In this document: positions 1 to 5,389 of the stretch, one piece after another
Layout: each line of letters opens with the position of its first letter
Numbering within the stretch: the stretch's first letter is position 1
Position numbers and translations under genes: made by a program
Notes under the pieces: model-generated
The model's input: the letters and a program-made list of their open reading frames with translations, nothing else
Told to the model about the DNA's origin: nothing
Database searches by the model: none
Assembly: GCA_002409285.1 (NCBI GenBank)
Contig: DHUT01000030.1
Location: 15,444-21,082 of the forward strand
DNA from: Firmicutes bacterium UBA5227
GTDB lineage: Bacteria > Bacillota > Clostridia > Tissierellales > Sedimentibacteraceae
Reading direction: 5' to 3'
DNA: 5,639 nt

Positions 1-324
1 TACTATAATATAAGCCTTTATCATAACCGGATCAATTACGGAAATGAACTTTGCATTACCAATAAGGTGCCTGTGGTAATCAATGAAAACATGGTATATA
101 TTTATGTAAACGTGAGAGAACCAATGTTCAATCATGATTCAGCCTATGGATATTTGAGGCTGGACTCTGTAAAACATGTTTATCAGGAAGATGGTTATGC
201 AGTTATTTCAATGAATTCAGGCAGAGCACTAAAAACAAGACAAAGCTTGAAATCAATGAAAAAAAGCATTCTTAATGGCAGGCTTGCCAGGGATATCTAT
301 AAGGAAAAGCACAAGGTTAAATAA
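1..324 (+). CDS. ComK-like competence transcription factor, C-terminal part (5' end outside window)
   Basis: The frame is open from base 1 to the TAA at 322-324, giving 107 residues with no start needed inside the window, so this is the 3' part of a longer gene. The internal GTG at 67 has no convincing ribosome binding site. The stretch ITNKVPVVINENMVYIYVNV, followed about 35 residues later by a segment around ISMNSGRALKTRQSLKSMKK, lines up with the remembered Bacillus ComK order: a SHKPPIMVDP block, a hydrophobic strand, then TVTFSNGKTMELPISYNSF. ComK is the DNA-binding master activator of competence genes in Bacillus and is about 190 residues long, so roughly its second half is visible. The assignment rests on pattern similarity recalled by eye. 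Alternatives are an uncharacterised small regulator or another beta-rich DNA-binding protein. It is separated from yabP by a palindrome and a 130-base gap, so it is probably its own transcription unit. Confidence 0.55.
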   Translation, partial: YYNISLYHNRINYGNELCITNKVPVVINENMVYIYVNVREPMFNHDSAYGYLRLDSVKHVYQEDGYAVISMNSGRALKTRQSLKSMKKSILNGRLARDIYKEKHKVK

Positions 325-351
325 ATCCAAAGGGGAATTCCCCTTTGGATT
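324..351. terminator. Perfect 28-base palindrome after the ComK-like gene
   Basis: Both arms are 14 bases and exactly complementary (AATCCAAAGGGGAA and its reverse complement), centred on a GAATTC, starting at the last base of the stop codon. It would fold into a strong hairpin in RNA from either strand. No run of T follows on the + strand (CACAGTATATAAG comes next), so it is not a classical intrinsic terminator. It may act as a weak terminator, an mRNA 3'-end stabiliser or a partial read-through element. Termination is inferred from its position only. Confidence 0.5.
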
Positions 352-389
352 CACAGTATATAAGCTATGAGCAGGCAAATAATGTGTAA

Positions 390-418
390 TCATAATTATT
401 AATATTGTCTCATATACT
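390..418 (+). promoter_or_regulatory. Sigma-E-like promoter of yabP
   Basis: TCATAAT at 390-396 matches six of seven positions of the sigma-E -35 consensus (KMATATW). CATATACT at 411-418 matches seven of eight positions of the -10 consensus (CATACAHT). The spacer is 14 bases, the normal sigma-E value. Transcription would start near 425, leaving a leader of about 30 bases to the yabP start. In Bacillus subtilis yabP and yabQ belong to the mother-cell sigma-E regulon, which fits. The region is AT-rich, so a chance match remains possible. Confidence 0.45.
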
Positions 419-455
419 ATTAATAAATGTTGAAGAACCTATAGGGGGAATGCAT

Positions 456-728
456 ATGGATGAAAAAGCTGTACAAAGCTTGTTGCTTGAAAATAAAGAA
501 GTATTAAATGTAACTGGAGTTGAGAATGTAGATAACTTCAATGATGAAATCGTAGTGTTGATTACCAGTAAAGGCAGGCTGACGATCAAGGGGGAAAAAC
601 TTAATATCAGTAAATTAAATGTAGATGAAGGTCGACTTATTGTAAAAGGGGTCATTAATTCTCTTGTTTATTCGGAGTATGAGGGTCAAAGGGAAAAAAT
701 AAGCTTGGTAAAAAAACTATTTAAGTAG
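456..728 (+). CDS. yabP: Sporulation protein YabP
   Basis: This encodes a 90-residue soluble protein of the YabP family, which with YabQ is needed for normal spore cortex/coat formation in Bacillus; the biochemical role is unknown. The body reads as a short all-beta domain: a LNVTGVENVDNFND segment, a hydrophobic IVVLITSKG strand, then LTIKGEKLNISKLNVDEGRL and the typical GVINSLVYSE ending. That order and size fit the family. The start is ATG 456, because the strong Shine-Dalgarno AGGGGG at 443-448 lies seven bases before it. The ATG at 450 is too close to that site, and an upstream TTG at 405 would overlap the proposed sigma-E promoter. The stop is six bases before the yabQ start, so the two are surely cotranscribed. 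Confidence 0.85.
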   Translation: MDEKAVQSLLLENKEVLNVTGVENVDNFNDEIVVLITSKGRLTIKGEKLNISKLNVDEGRLIVKGVINSLVYSEYEGQREKISLVKKLFK

Positions 729-734
729 GATTAT

Positions 735-1331
735 ATGGATTACTTACCTTACTCTCAGGAATATATGCTTGCAGTATCAGTTATGGGAGGAATGCTCCTT
801 GGGTTCATATGGGATATCTACAGACTTTTCAGGCACTACACTAAATTAGGAAGTGCAGGTACTGCAATAGGAGACATTGTTTATTGGATATTAAGTATAT
901 ACATAGGCGTTCAACTCATATTTGATATAAGCTATGGAAACATAAGATCTTTTATCCTCTTGGGTTTTATTTCCGGTGCACTGTTATATTTTTATGGAAT
1001 CAGCCGATTTATTTTAAAAGTATTCATTTTTATTGTTGATACAATTTTAAAAATAATTAAGAAAATAATTGATTTTTTAATTGGTCCTGTAAAATTTATC
1101 TATCATCAGCTGAAGAAAATCCTGTATCCGGTTAAGTTGAAATACGAATCAGTTAAAATAAAGGCGAAAAAAAGATATAAATTTTTTAAATTTAAACTTA
1201 AAAAGGTTTCAAAAAACAGAAAAATGATGTATAATAAAAAGAAACAGTTTAAAAAAATTAACAAAAGAAGAAAGGGGCAAGAGCGTGAACGAAGAGCAAA
1301 AAATTATAGAACTAAGAAGAAAAGTAAATAA
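735..1331 (+). CDS. yabQ: Spore cortex/coat membrane protein YabQ
   Basis: A 198-residue integral membrane protein. Hydrophobic helices lie at about residues 11-32, 44-64, 72-90 and 92-112. An extremely basic tail (about 120-198) follows, dominated by Lys and Arg, which should sit on the cytoplasmic side. YabQ is required in Bacillus for spore cortex formation and localises around the forespore; the N-terminal block with GGMLLGFIWDIYRLFRH is characteristic of the family. Start ATG 735 follows the yabP stop by six bases, with AGGA overlapping that stop as ribosome binding site at a rather short spacing. Its 3' end overlaps divIC by 47 bases in another frame, so part of the basic tail is dual-coding. 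Confidence 0.85.
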   Translation: MDYLPYSQEYMLAVSVMGGMLLGFIWDIYRLFRHYTKLGSAGTAIGDIVYWILSIYIGVQLIFDISYGNIRSFILLGFISGALLYFYGISRFILKVFIFIVDTILKIIKKIIDFLIGPVKFIYHQLKKILYPVKLKYESVKIKAKKRYKFFKFKLKKVSKNRKMMYNKKKQFKKINKRRKGQERERRAKNYRTKKKSK

Positions 1332-1746
1332 TGATGATTTCAGAAGACAGGAAAAAGAGATTAAAGAACAAAGAAGACAACAAAAGTTTGCAGCTTCTAC
1401 TCCAAAAAAGAAAAAAAAGAAGTTCAACATTATTAATTTCATGTTTACAGTGTTTGTTTTGTATTTTTTATATACCGGCTTCACTCAGCAACAGATGCTT
1501 AATGACCTTAGCAGTGCAATAGACGAAAAGAAAATAGAAAAAGCAGAGGTAGAGAAGAAAGCAACAGAGCTTAAAAAAGATGTGGAAAAGATAAATGATC
1601 AGGAAGCCCTGTTGGAGCTTGTGGAGAAGGTTGCCAGGAATCAGTATAAAATGGTAAAACCAAACGAAACCATTTACATAGATAAAAATAAAAATGATAA
1701 TAAATTGATACAGGGTATTGGATTTGAAAAAGATATGAAAAACTAA
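1285..1746 (+). CDS. divIC: Septum formation initiator DivIC/FtsB-like
   Basis: A 153-residue bitopic cell-division protein. A charged cytoplasmic N-terminus of about 47 residues ends in PKKKKKK. A single membrane helix follows (about 48-64), then an extracytoplasmic coiled coil rich in Glu/Lys (about 70-107) and a conserved family segment, ELVEKVARNQYKMVKPNETI, near 111-130. DivIC pairs with FtsL (and DivIB) at the division septum and acts in both vegetative and sporulation division. The start is GTG 1285, chosen because GGGG at 1274-1277 lies seven bases upstream and no ATG precedes the membrane helix. It begins inside yabQ. The proposed yabP promoter is sporulation-specific, so vegetative expression would need a further promoter or read-through from upstream; I found no clear vegetative promoter. 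Confidence 0.85.
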   Translation: MNEEQKIIELRRKVNNDDFRRQEKEIKEQRRQQKFAASTPKKKKKKFNIINFMFTVFVLYFLYTGFTQQQMLNDLSSAIDEKKIEKAEVEKKATELKKDVEKINDQEALLELVEKVARNQYKMVKPNETIYIDKNKNDNKLIQGIGFEKDMKN

Positions 1747-1759
1747 TTTAATCGCACAG

Positions 1760-1797
1760 TTTGACAGTATTTTACAATCTGTTTCTGCTACTATAAT
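1760..1797 (+). promoter_or_regulatory. Probable spoIIE promoter with a 0A-box-like site
   Basis: A consensus TATAAT lies at 1792-1797, and TTTGACA at 1760-1766 differs by one base from the reversed Spo0A box (TTCGACA). TTGACA at 1761-1766 is also a perfect -35 hexamer, but it sits 25 bases from the -10. In Bacillus, spoIIE and spoIIG have sigma-A promoters with over-long spacers of 21-22 bases and Spo0A boxes overlapping the -35 region, so the same arrangement is plausible here. A second -35 candidate is TTTACA at 1771-1776, 15 bases from the -10. The inference is that Spo0A~P activates spoIIE separately from the upstream genes. Confidence 0.5.
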
Positions 1798-1816
1798 AAA
1801 CAGAGGGGTGGAAATC

Positions 1817-3412
1817 ATGATTGGAAAAACAAACGAAAAAAAATATGCTTTTATAATTGGTGATATTTTTAAAAGTGAGGCTAAGCACATCAAAGAAAAT
1901 TGGGTAATTCTTTTGATGTGTTTTTTCATTGCAAGGCAAAATATAATTGACGAAATATTTCCTTTTGCAATTGTAGTATTGTGCACATATTGTCAGGCAA
2001 AGGGAAGCCCGCTAATTATACTAACTGTAACAATTCTGGCTGTTTTGTCCTCAGGGTTTAACTTTACTTATATAATCATGCTAATTGCAGTTTATGCTTA
2101 CTTTTTCAGCTTTAGAGGTGAGAAAAAATCCATTCTGTTAGTGGCGAGTTATTCGGCAATGGTATTGCTTATTTCTAAGACAACCCTGCTAATGGCAGAT
2201 GGATTCACTGGAAAGTCCTTTATGCTTAATGTTTATGAAACCACATTTGTTTTCAGCTCAATTATTTTAATAAATGAACTCATGAAAATGATTGCAAAAA
2301 TAAAAAAAGATGGCAAAGTACACATACATAGGATTAAAAGAGAGGAAAATGCAGATGAGTCAATTGTCAGTATAGATAACATTGACGGCCTAAACAAAAC
2401 AATTAAACCCGGGGCTGAAGCAGAAGCGGCAACATCAGCTGCAGAAGAAAAGACTTATAGCGGAAATAAGAACATAAAAAATATTTCTGACTATAAAAAA
2501 ACTAAATTTTTAAATATTTTTACCGATCAGGCAAAACTGAAAATTAAAGAACAGCTGCTTTGGCAGAATATTCATATTAAATTCTTTGAGGTGCTATCCT
2601 CAGGTAAAGATTCTGTTGTGTTGAGTGTAACTGTTAAAACCGAAAAATCATGCGAAGAGGCAGAAAGCGCAGTGGAACTTATAGTAAGAAATGTATGCGG
2701 TGTAAAGCTTAAATGTGTGGACAGGGTAGTTTCCTCTCCAAACTACTATGTTCTGAAGTTTAAAAATATAAAAAGAATAAAAATAAGAACATATACTGCT
2801 ACTGCGGTTAAGGATGGAAGCGAAGTTTCCGGAGACAGCTTTGCATATGCCGGGAGAGCGGACAGGTACTATACAGTTCTTTGCGATGGTATAGGTTCGG
2901 GTGTGGAGGCATACAGTGAAAGCAACGGTGCGGTGGATTTGCTTTCAAAGTTTCTGTATACAGATTTTTCCGAAGAACAAATACTAAGAACTTTAAATTC
3001 AATTTTAATGATTAAATTAGGAGACGAAAGATTTGTTACATTTGACTTCAATATTATAGATTACAGCTCAAGAGAGGTTAGGGTATACAAGGCAGGAGCA
3101 GCACCCACATACATAATCAGCAGTAGAAATGTGGACAAAATTTCAGGAAAAAGCCTTCCTCTCGGAATACTGGACAATTTTGAGTACAGCTCTTTTAAGA
3201 AAAAAATAGAAATAGGAGACATGATAATAATGGTATCAGATGGAATCATTGATTCCATAGGTCTTGATGAAAAGAAGTCTCTTGATAGATATATTGAGTT
3301 AATAATAAATAAAGACCCACAGACAATTGCCAACTCCATATTGAGCTATGCCATCAGAGGACAGGATACAGTCATGGATGATATGACCGTACTTGTAACA
3401 AAAATAGGGTAG
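1817..3412 (+). CDS. spoIIE: Stage II sporulation protein E, compact form (PP2C-type serine phosphatase)
   Basis: SpoIIE sits at the asymmetric septum and dephosphorylates SpoIIAA, which frees sigma-F in the forespore. This version has 531 residues, against 827 in Bacillus subtilis. About five or six membrane helices occupy residues 28-153; the first includes the family-like IIDEIFPFAIVVL. A charged, low-complexity linker follows (about 160-235), then a reduced central region (about 236-318) and a complete PP2C domain (about 319-531). Metal-binding acids are visible as SGD (D340), CDGIG (D357), SDGII (D475) and MDDMTV (D521/D522). Their spacing matches the Bacillus enzyme, with 118 residues between the second and third in both. 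About 270 residues are therefore missing ahead of the phosphatase, including roughly half the usual ten helices and much of the regulatory domain. Start ATG 1817 follows AGAGGGGTGG; the in-frame GTG at 1808 lies inside that ribosome binding site. Confidence 0.9.
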   Translation: MIGKTNEKKYAFIIGDIFKSEAKHIKENWVILLMCFFIARQNIIDEIFPFAIVVLCTYCQAKGSPLIILTVTILAVLSSGFNFTYIIMLIAVYAYFFSFRGEKKSILLVASYSAMVLLISKTTLLMADGFTGKSFMLNVYETTFVFSSIILINELMKMIAKIKKDGKVHIHRIKREENADESIVSIDNIDGLNKTIKPGAEAEAATSAAEEKTYSGNKNIKNISDYKKTKFLNIFTDQAKLKIKEQLLWQNIHIKFFEVLSSGKDSVVLSVTVKTEKSCEEAESAVELIVRNVCGVKLKCVDRVVSSPNYYVLKFKNIKRIKIRTYTATAVKDGSEVSGDSFAYAGRADRYYTVLCDGIGSGVEAYSESNGAVDLLSKFLYTDFSEEQILRTLNSILMIKLGDERFVTFDFNIIDYSSREVRVYKAGAAPTYIISSRNVDKISGKSLPLGILDNFEYSSFKKKIEIGDMIIMVSDGIIDSIGLDEKKSLDRYIELIINKDPQTIANSILSYAIRGQDTVMDDMTVLVTKIG

Positions 3413-3425
3413 TGACAATTACTTG

Positions 3426-3462
3426 AAAGCACTTTGGATTGGAGAACCTAAGGTGCTTTTTT
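3426..3462 (+). terminator. Intrinsic terminator of spoIIE
   Basis: AAAGCACTTTGG pairs with CCTAAGGTGCTTT (two G-U pairs) to give a stem of about 12 base pairs with a short loop, and the 3' arm runs directly into six T at 3457-3462. It begins 13 bases after the spoIIE stop and is the clearest terminator in the window. Confidence 0.85.
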
Positions 3463-3476
3463 AGTTTGACGGGTAT

Positions 3477-3516
3477 AAAAAAAGGGCCGATAATCATGAA
3501 CTTTCTCAATGATTAT
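3477..3516 (-). terminator. Probable terminator of the leftward iron-cofactor cluster
   Basis: An 8-base inverted repeat ATAATCAT / ATGATTAT (3490-3497 and 3509-3516) with an 11-base loop overlaps the stop of the small membrane-protein gene. On the - strand it is followed by CGGCCC and then seven T. The six-base gap before the T run and the AT-rich stem make it weaker than the facing spoIIE terminator. Together the two close convergent transcription units within about 90 bases. Confidence 0.5.
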
Positions 3517-3644
3517 ACATCCTCTTCTTTAGCCTTTTCTGCCCAATCTTTATTTTTATAAATAACCCAAATTCCGACACTATTTACAAGCATTGCGCTC
3601 AATGCAAAAATCGAAATCCAAGTAAATGTACTAAACTCTTTCAT
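3513..3644 (-). CDS. Small single-helix membrane protein (43 residues), function unknown
   Basis: The sequence starts MKEFSTFTWISIFALSAM, runs into one hydrophobic helix (about residues 8-29), and ends in a charged tail containing YKNKDWAEKAKEED. The start at 3644 has a good Shine-Dalgarno, AAAGAGGAT, six bases upstream, and a hairpin with a T run follows, so it looks like a real gene despite its size. Lone N-terminal helices with short charged tails occur in accessory subunits of transporters and membrane enzymes, but I recognise no family. It lies 25 bases after the stop of the MBL-hydrolase remnant on the same strand. It may once have been a neighbour of a gene lost in the nearby deletions, or an ordinary member of this operon. 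Confidence 0.6.
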   Translation of the reverse strand: MKEFSTFTWISIFALSAMLVNSVGIWVIYKNKDWAEKAKEEDV

Positions 3645-3669
3645 CGGCTCATCCTCTTTAATTCTGCAA

Positions 3670-3774
3670 TTATACAATTTTACGATCGTTTGTTTCTATA
3701 TATAAACTAAGACCATGTTCGCTACCAAGATCTTCTGATATTGATGTATTTTCTACTAAAGCTTTAATAATCAT
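3670..3774 (-). pseudogene. 5' remnant of an MBL-fold metallo-hydrolase gene
   Basis: Thirty-four codons run from ATG 3774 to TAA at 3672-3670: MIIKALVENTSISEDLGS, then EHGLSLYIETNDRKIV. This is the characteristic N-terminal strand of MBL-fold hydrolases related to the 7,8-dihydropterin-6-yl-methyl-4-(beta-D-ribofuranosyl)aminobenzene 5'-phosphate synthase type, which normally continue with LFDxG and the HxHxDH metal site over about 230-280 residues. Here a stop follows at once and no metal-binding motif appears in any frame downstream. The start overlaps the stop of the preceding ATPase gene as ATGA, typical translational coupling, so the gene belonged to this operon before losing its body. 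The fragment cannot be catalytic. Confidence 0.75.
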
Positions 3775-4236
3775 GATCTTAGATCACCACCATCTTCAAA
3801 AAGCAACTCCATTGTCTTATTGTAGATTGATTTAACAGCCGTTCCCGATGCACAGCTTATATCCACGATAGTCAGTCCGTTATTAATAGCTTTTACAGCA
3901 TCCGAATCAAAAGGTATTCTACCTATAAAAGGTAAGTCTTGCTTTTTACAAAATAGCTCGATTTGTTTTGAATTCTTAATATTGGTATTAAATTTGTTTA
4001 TACATACTGCTATTTTTGTTCCAAATTTTGCTGATGTCTTTATGATTCGTTCCATATCACTGATACCTGATATGGATTTGTTGCTCTAAAATGCCCTCAG
4101 GTTTAAAAAACAAATATCCGTTAGGTTCTTCAACATCACAATCTATATACACAGATTGATTCACCACTGCAGCTAAATTCACCGATACCAATGTCTTTCC
4201 TGTGCCGCCTTTACCGCTAAGCACAGCTATCTTCAT
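3771..4236 (-). pseudogene. Broken chimera of two MinD/Mrp-family ATPase genes
   Basis: The 5' part starts at ATG 4236, with CGGAGG eight bases upstream. It encodes MKIAVLSGKGGTGKTLVSVN, with an intact deviant Walker A, and then YIDCDVEEPNGYLFFKPE, the start of a MinD-type ATPase that normally carries an inserted two-cluster ferredoxin domain. After GILEQQ the frame runs into TGA at 4059-4057. From about 4077 another frame carries SISGISDMERIIKTSAKFG through VCINKFNTN and GRIPFDSDAVKAINNG to TGA at 3773-3771, the C-terminal third of a paired MinD-type ATPase. Each family member is normally about 280-290 residues; here only about 59 and 100 residues remain. The ferredoxin cysteines, the DCPPG switch region and the middle of the fold are gone. 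A single deletion of roughly a gene's length between adjacent paralogues would explain this, as these operons usually carry two such genes in tandem. An ATG at 4055, one base after the stop, could permit reinitiation of the C-terminal piece. Confidence 0.75.
4052..4075. repeat. Inverted repeat at the ATPase fusion junction
   Basis: CCATATCA at 4052-4059 and TGATATGG at 4068-4075 are exact complements around an eight-base loop, which also contains a CTGATA/CTGATA direct repeat with its flank. The apparent junction of the two ATPase fragments lies at its edge, at about 4076-4085. It may be native coding sequence of the second ATPase, or may have promoted the deletion. Confidence 0.5.
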
Positions 4237-4237
4237 A

Positions 4238-4606
4238 CTATTTACCTCCGTGTCCATGAAATCCTGCATGTATTTCCTCTAATAAAGGAAGATTTCCGGA
4301 AATATAATCTTCAATGTTTTCCTTGATAGAAGCATTTGTCGTCTTGAAAATTTTTATATCTGCAGTTTTTAATACATCTGCCGCATTTTGTCCGCATCGT
4401 GGTGTCAATAATGCATTAACCTTATTATCAACTATTACTTGTGCAGCCTTAATTCCTGCACCACCTGTACTTGCCACCGCGCTATTGTCAAGAAATACAC
4501 TTTCTTTCGTATGTGTATCATGCAAGAGAAAATAGGGGGTACGTCCAAATGAAACACACACATTTGATTTAATATTTTTTTCATCTACAGGTATTGCGAT
4601 CTTCAT
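4238..4606 (-). CDS. NifX/NafY-type dinitrogenase iron-molybdenum cofactor domain protein
   Basis: A 122-residue protein consisting of one PF02579-like domain. MKIAIPVDEKNIKSNVCVSF leads into GRTPYFLLHD, then TGGAGIKAAQVIVDNKVNAL and TPRCGQNAADVL, ending in a His/Gly-rich tail (HAGFHGHGGK) that could bind metal. Relatives include NifX, NafY and the Mo-Cu-carrying orange protein (ORP) of Desulfovibrio, all binding or carrying metal clusters; the exact cargo here is unknown. The start is ATG 4606, because GGAGG lies six bases upstream; an in-frame ATG at 4624 has no such site. It overlaps the end of the NifU-like gene by 26 bases and stops one base before the ATPase start, so it was made alongside both. 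No nitrogenase gene is visible, and this type occurs widely in non-diazotrophic anaerobes. Confidence 0.85.
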   Translation of the reverse strand: MKIAIPVDEKNIKSNVCVSFGRTPYFLLHDTHTKESVFLDNSAVASTGGAGIKAAQVIVDNKVNALLTPRCGQNAADVLKTADIKIFKTTNASIKENIEDYISGNLPLLEEIHAGFHGHGGK

Positions 4607-4991
4607 AAAAATCCTCCATTCCATTTTTATAAATATAATTTTTTATTGCATTACGTAGGGCACTTACACCAAGATTCGAGCAATGTACCTTGGTTTCAGG
4701 AAGCCCATCTAAAGCTTCCATAATATCCTCTTCTGTAATTTTTATTGCTTCATTCAGGCTTTTTCCTTTTGCTAACACCGATGTCATACTAGATGTTGCA
4801 ATTGATGCACAGCAACCAAGTACAAGATAACTAATATCCTCAATGCAATTATCTGATACTTTTATATAAACAGTTAGATAATCTATGCAAGAAGGATCTC
4901 TGAAACTCCCTTCTGCATCAGCATCTGGCATACTATAAGCATTTTGAGAACACATAAAATGTTCAATTACTTTTTTAGAGTATATAATCAT
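4581..4991 (-). CDS. NifU/IscU-like iron-sulfur cluster scaffold protein
   Basis: A 136-residue protein of the NifU N-terminal fold, which assembles [2Fe-2S] clusters on three cysteines. They appear in the right order: DPSCIDYLTVYIKV (family usually PxCGD), LGCCASIATSSMTS and LPETKVHCSNLG. The N-terminus YSKKVIEHFMCSQNAYSMPD and the pattern ALRNAIKNYIYKNG also fit. Two deviations are ILE in place of the usual Gly of the CGD motif, with the Asp retained, and an extra Cys next to the second ligand. The start overlaps the stop of the DUF134 gene as ATGA with no strong ribosome binding site, suggesting translational coupling. A role in supplying clusters to the neighbouring NifX-like protein or ATPase is inferred from position only. 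Confidence 0.85.
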   Translation of the reverse strand: MIIYSKKVIEHFMCSQNAYSMPDADAEGSFRDPSCIDYLTVYIKVSDNCIEDISYLVLGCCASIATSSMTSVLAKGKSLNEAIKITEEDIMEALDGLPETKVHCSNLGVSALRNAIKNYIYKNGMEDFYEDRNTCR

Positions 4992-5365
4992 TCATCTCGA
5001 TCATCATTATCTGTAAAGTACTTTCCATGTCTATGTCTACGACAACCACGACCACAACCCTCTCCAAATCCATTGCAGAGTCGGTATTCGCCTCCCTCAA
5101 TTAGTAGCACTTTGCCATTAACTAATGATTCCGCCAGCTTTTTTCTAGCTTCAATATAAATACCCTGAACAGTAGTTCGAGCAACATTCATCTGCTTAGC
5201 ACATTCTTCTTGTGTAAATCCCTCTAAATCGATAAGCCTTATCGCTTCATATTCGTCAACCGTCATATTTACATGATCTTTATCATATGACGTAGAATCA
5301 AGAGGACCAAATTTATTACTTTCTGGTAAACAGCATACTTTTCTCCATTTCATTGGTCTTGGCAT
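4988..5365 (-). CDS. DUF134/UPF0251 helix-turn-helix protein
   Basis: A 125-residue protein with the signature N-terminus MPRPMKWRKVCCLP, a tetrahelical helix-turn-helix related to sigma-factor region 4 (about residues 34-80, including GFTQEECAKQMNVARTTVQG), and a Cys/His-rich tail with Cys 98, 104 and 108 and RRHRHGK. Members are presumed DNA-binding regulators that sense metal or Fe-S status and are commonly found beside NifX-like and MinD-like genes; direct function is not established. Cys 11 and 12 with the tail cysteines could form a metal site (inference). Start ATG 5365 has AGGTGA seven bases upstream. It is the second visible gene of the cluster, and a long hairpin (5390-5421) precedes it, which could be its own control site. 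Confidence 0.85.
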   Translation of the reverse strand: MPRPMKWRKVCCLPESNKFGPLDSTSYDKDHVNMTVDEYEAIRLIDLEGFTQEECAKQMNVARTTVQGIYIEARKKLAESLVNGKVLLIEGGEYRLCNGFGEGCGRGCRRHRHGKYFTDNDDRDE

Positions 5366-5389
5366 AATCTTATCACCTCAATTCTAACC

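Noticed and set aside
405..455. N-terminal extension of YabP from a TTG at 405
   Set aside because: The extension overlaps a good sigma-E promoter match, has no ribosome binding site, and ATG 456 has AGGGGG at ideal spacing.
1036..1064. Vegetative promoter for divIC inside yabQ (TTGATA at 1036)
   Set aside because: The -35 is acceptable, but at 17 bases the -10 is poor, and the region is too AT-rich to trust.
1209..1484. - strand open frame opposite the yabQ/divIC overlap
   Set aside because: Its F-rich run is the complement of the lysine codons in divIC; no start signal is visible.
1808..1816. GTG 1808 as the spoIIE start
   Set aside because: It lies inside the Shine-Dalgarno sequence; ATG 1817 has correct spacing.
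1468..1986. Long - strand open frame across divIC and the spoIIE start
   Set aside because: Antisense to two recognised genes; the hydrophobic, Phe/Leu-rich product reflects the complement of Lys-rich, A-rich coding sequence.
4052..4075. Short inverted repeat as an attachment site or insertion-sequence end
   Set aside because: No transposase, target duplication or partner copy is visible; the sequence also reads as plausible coding sequence of the second ATPase.
4314..4535. Open frame on the + strand within the NifX-like gene
   Set aside because: It is a shadow antisense to a well-supported gene, with no ribosome binding site and no recognisable protein pattern.
4238..4991. Nitrogen-fixation gene cluster
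   Set aside because: NifU- and NifX-type domains are present, but no nitrogenase or nifB/nifE/nifN gene is seen, and the DUF134 and MinD context is the general anaerobe type.
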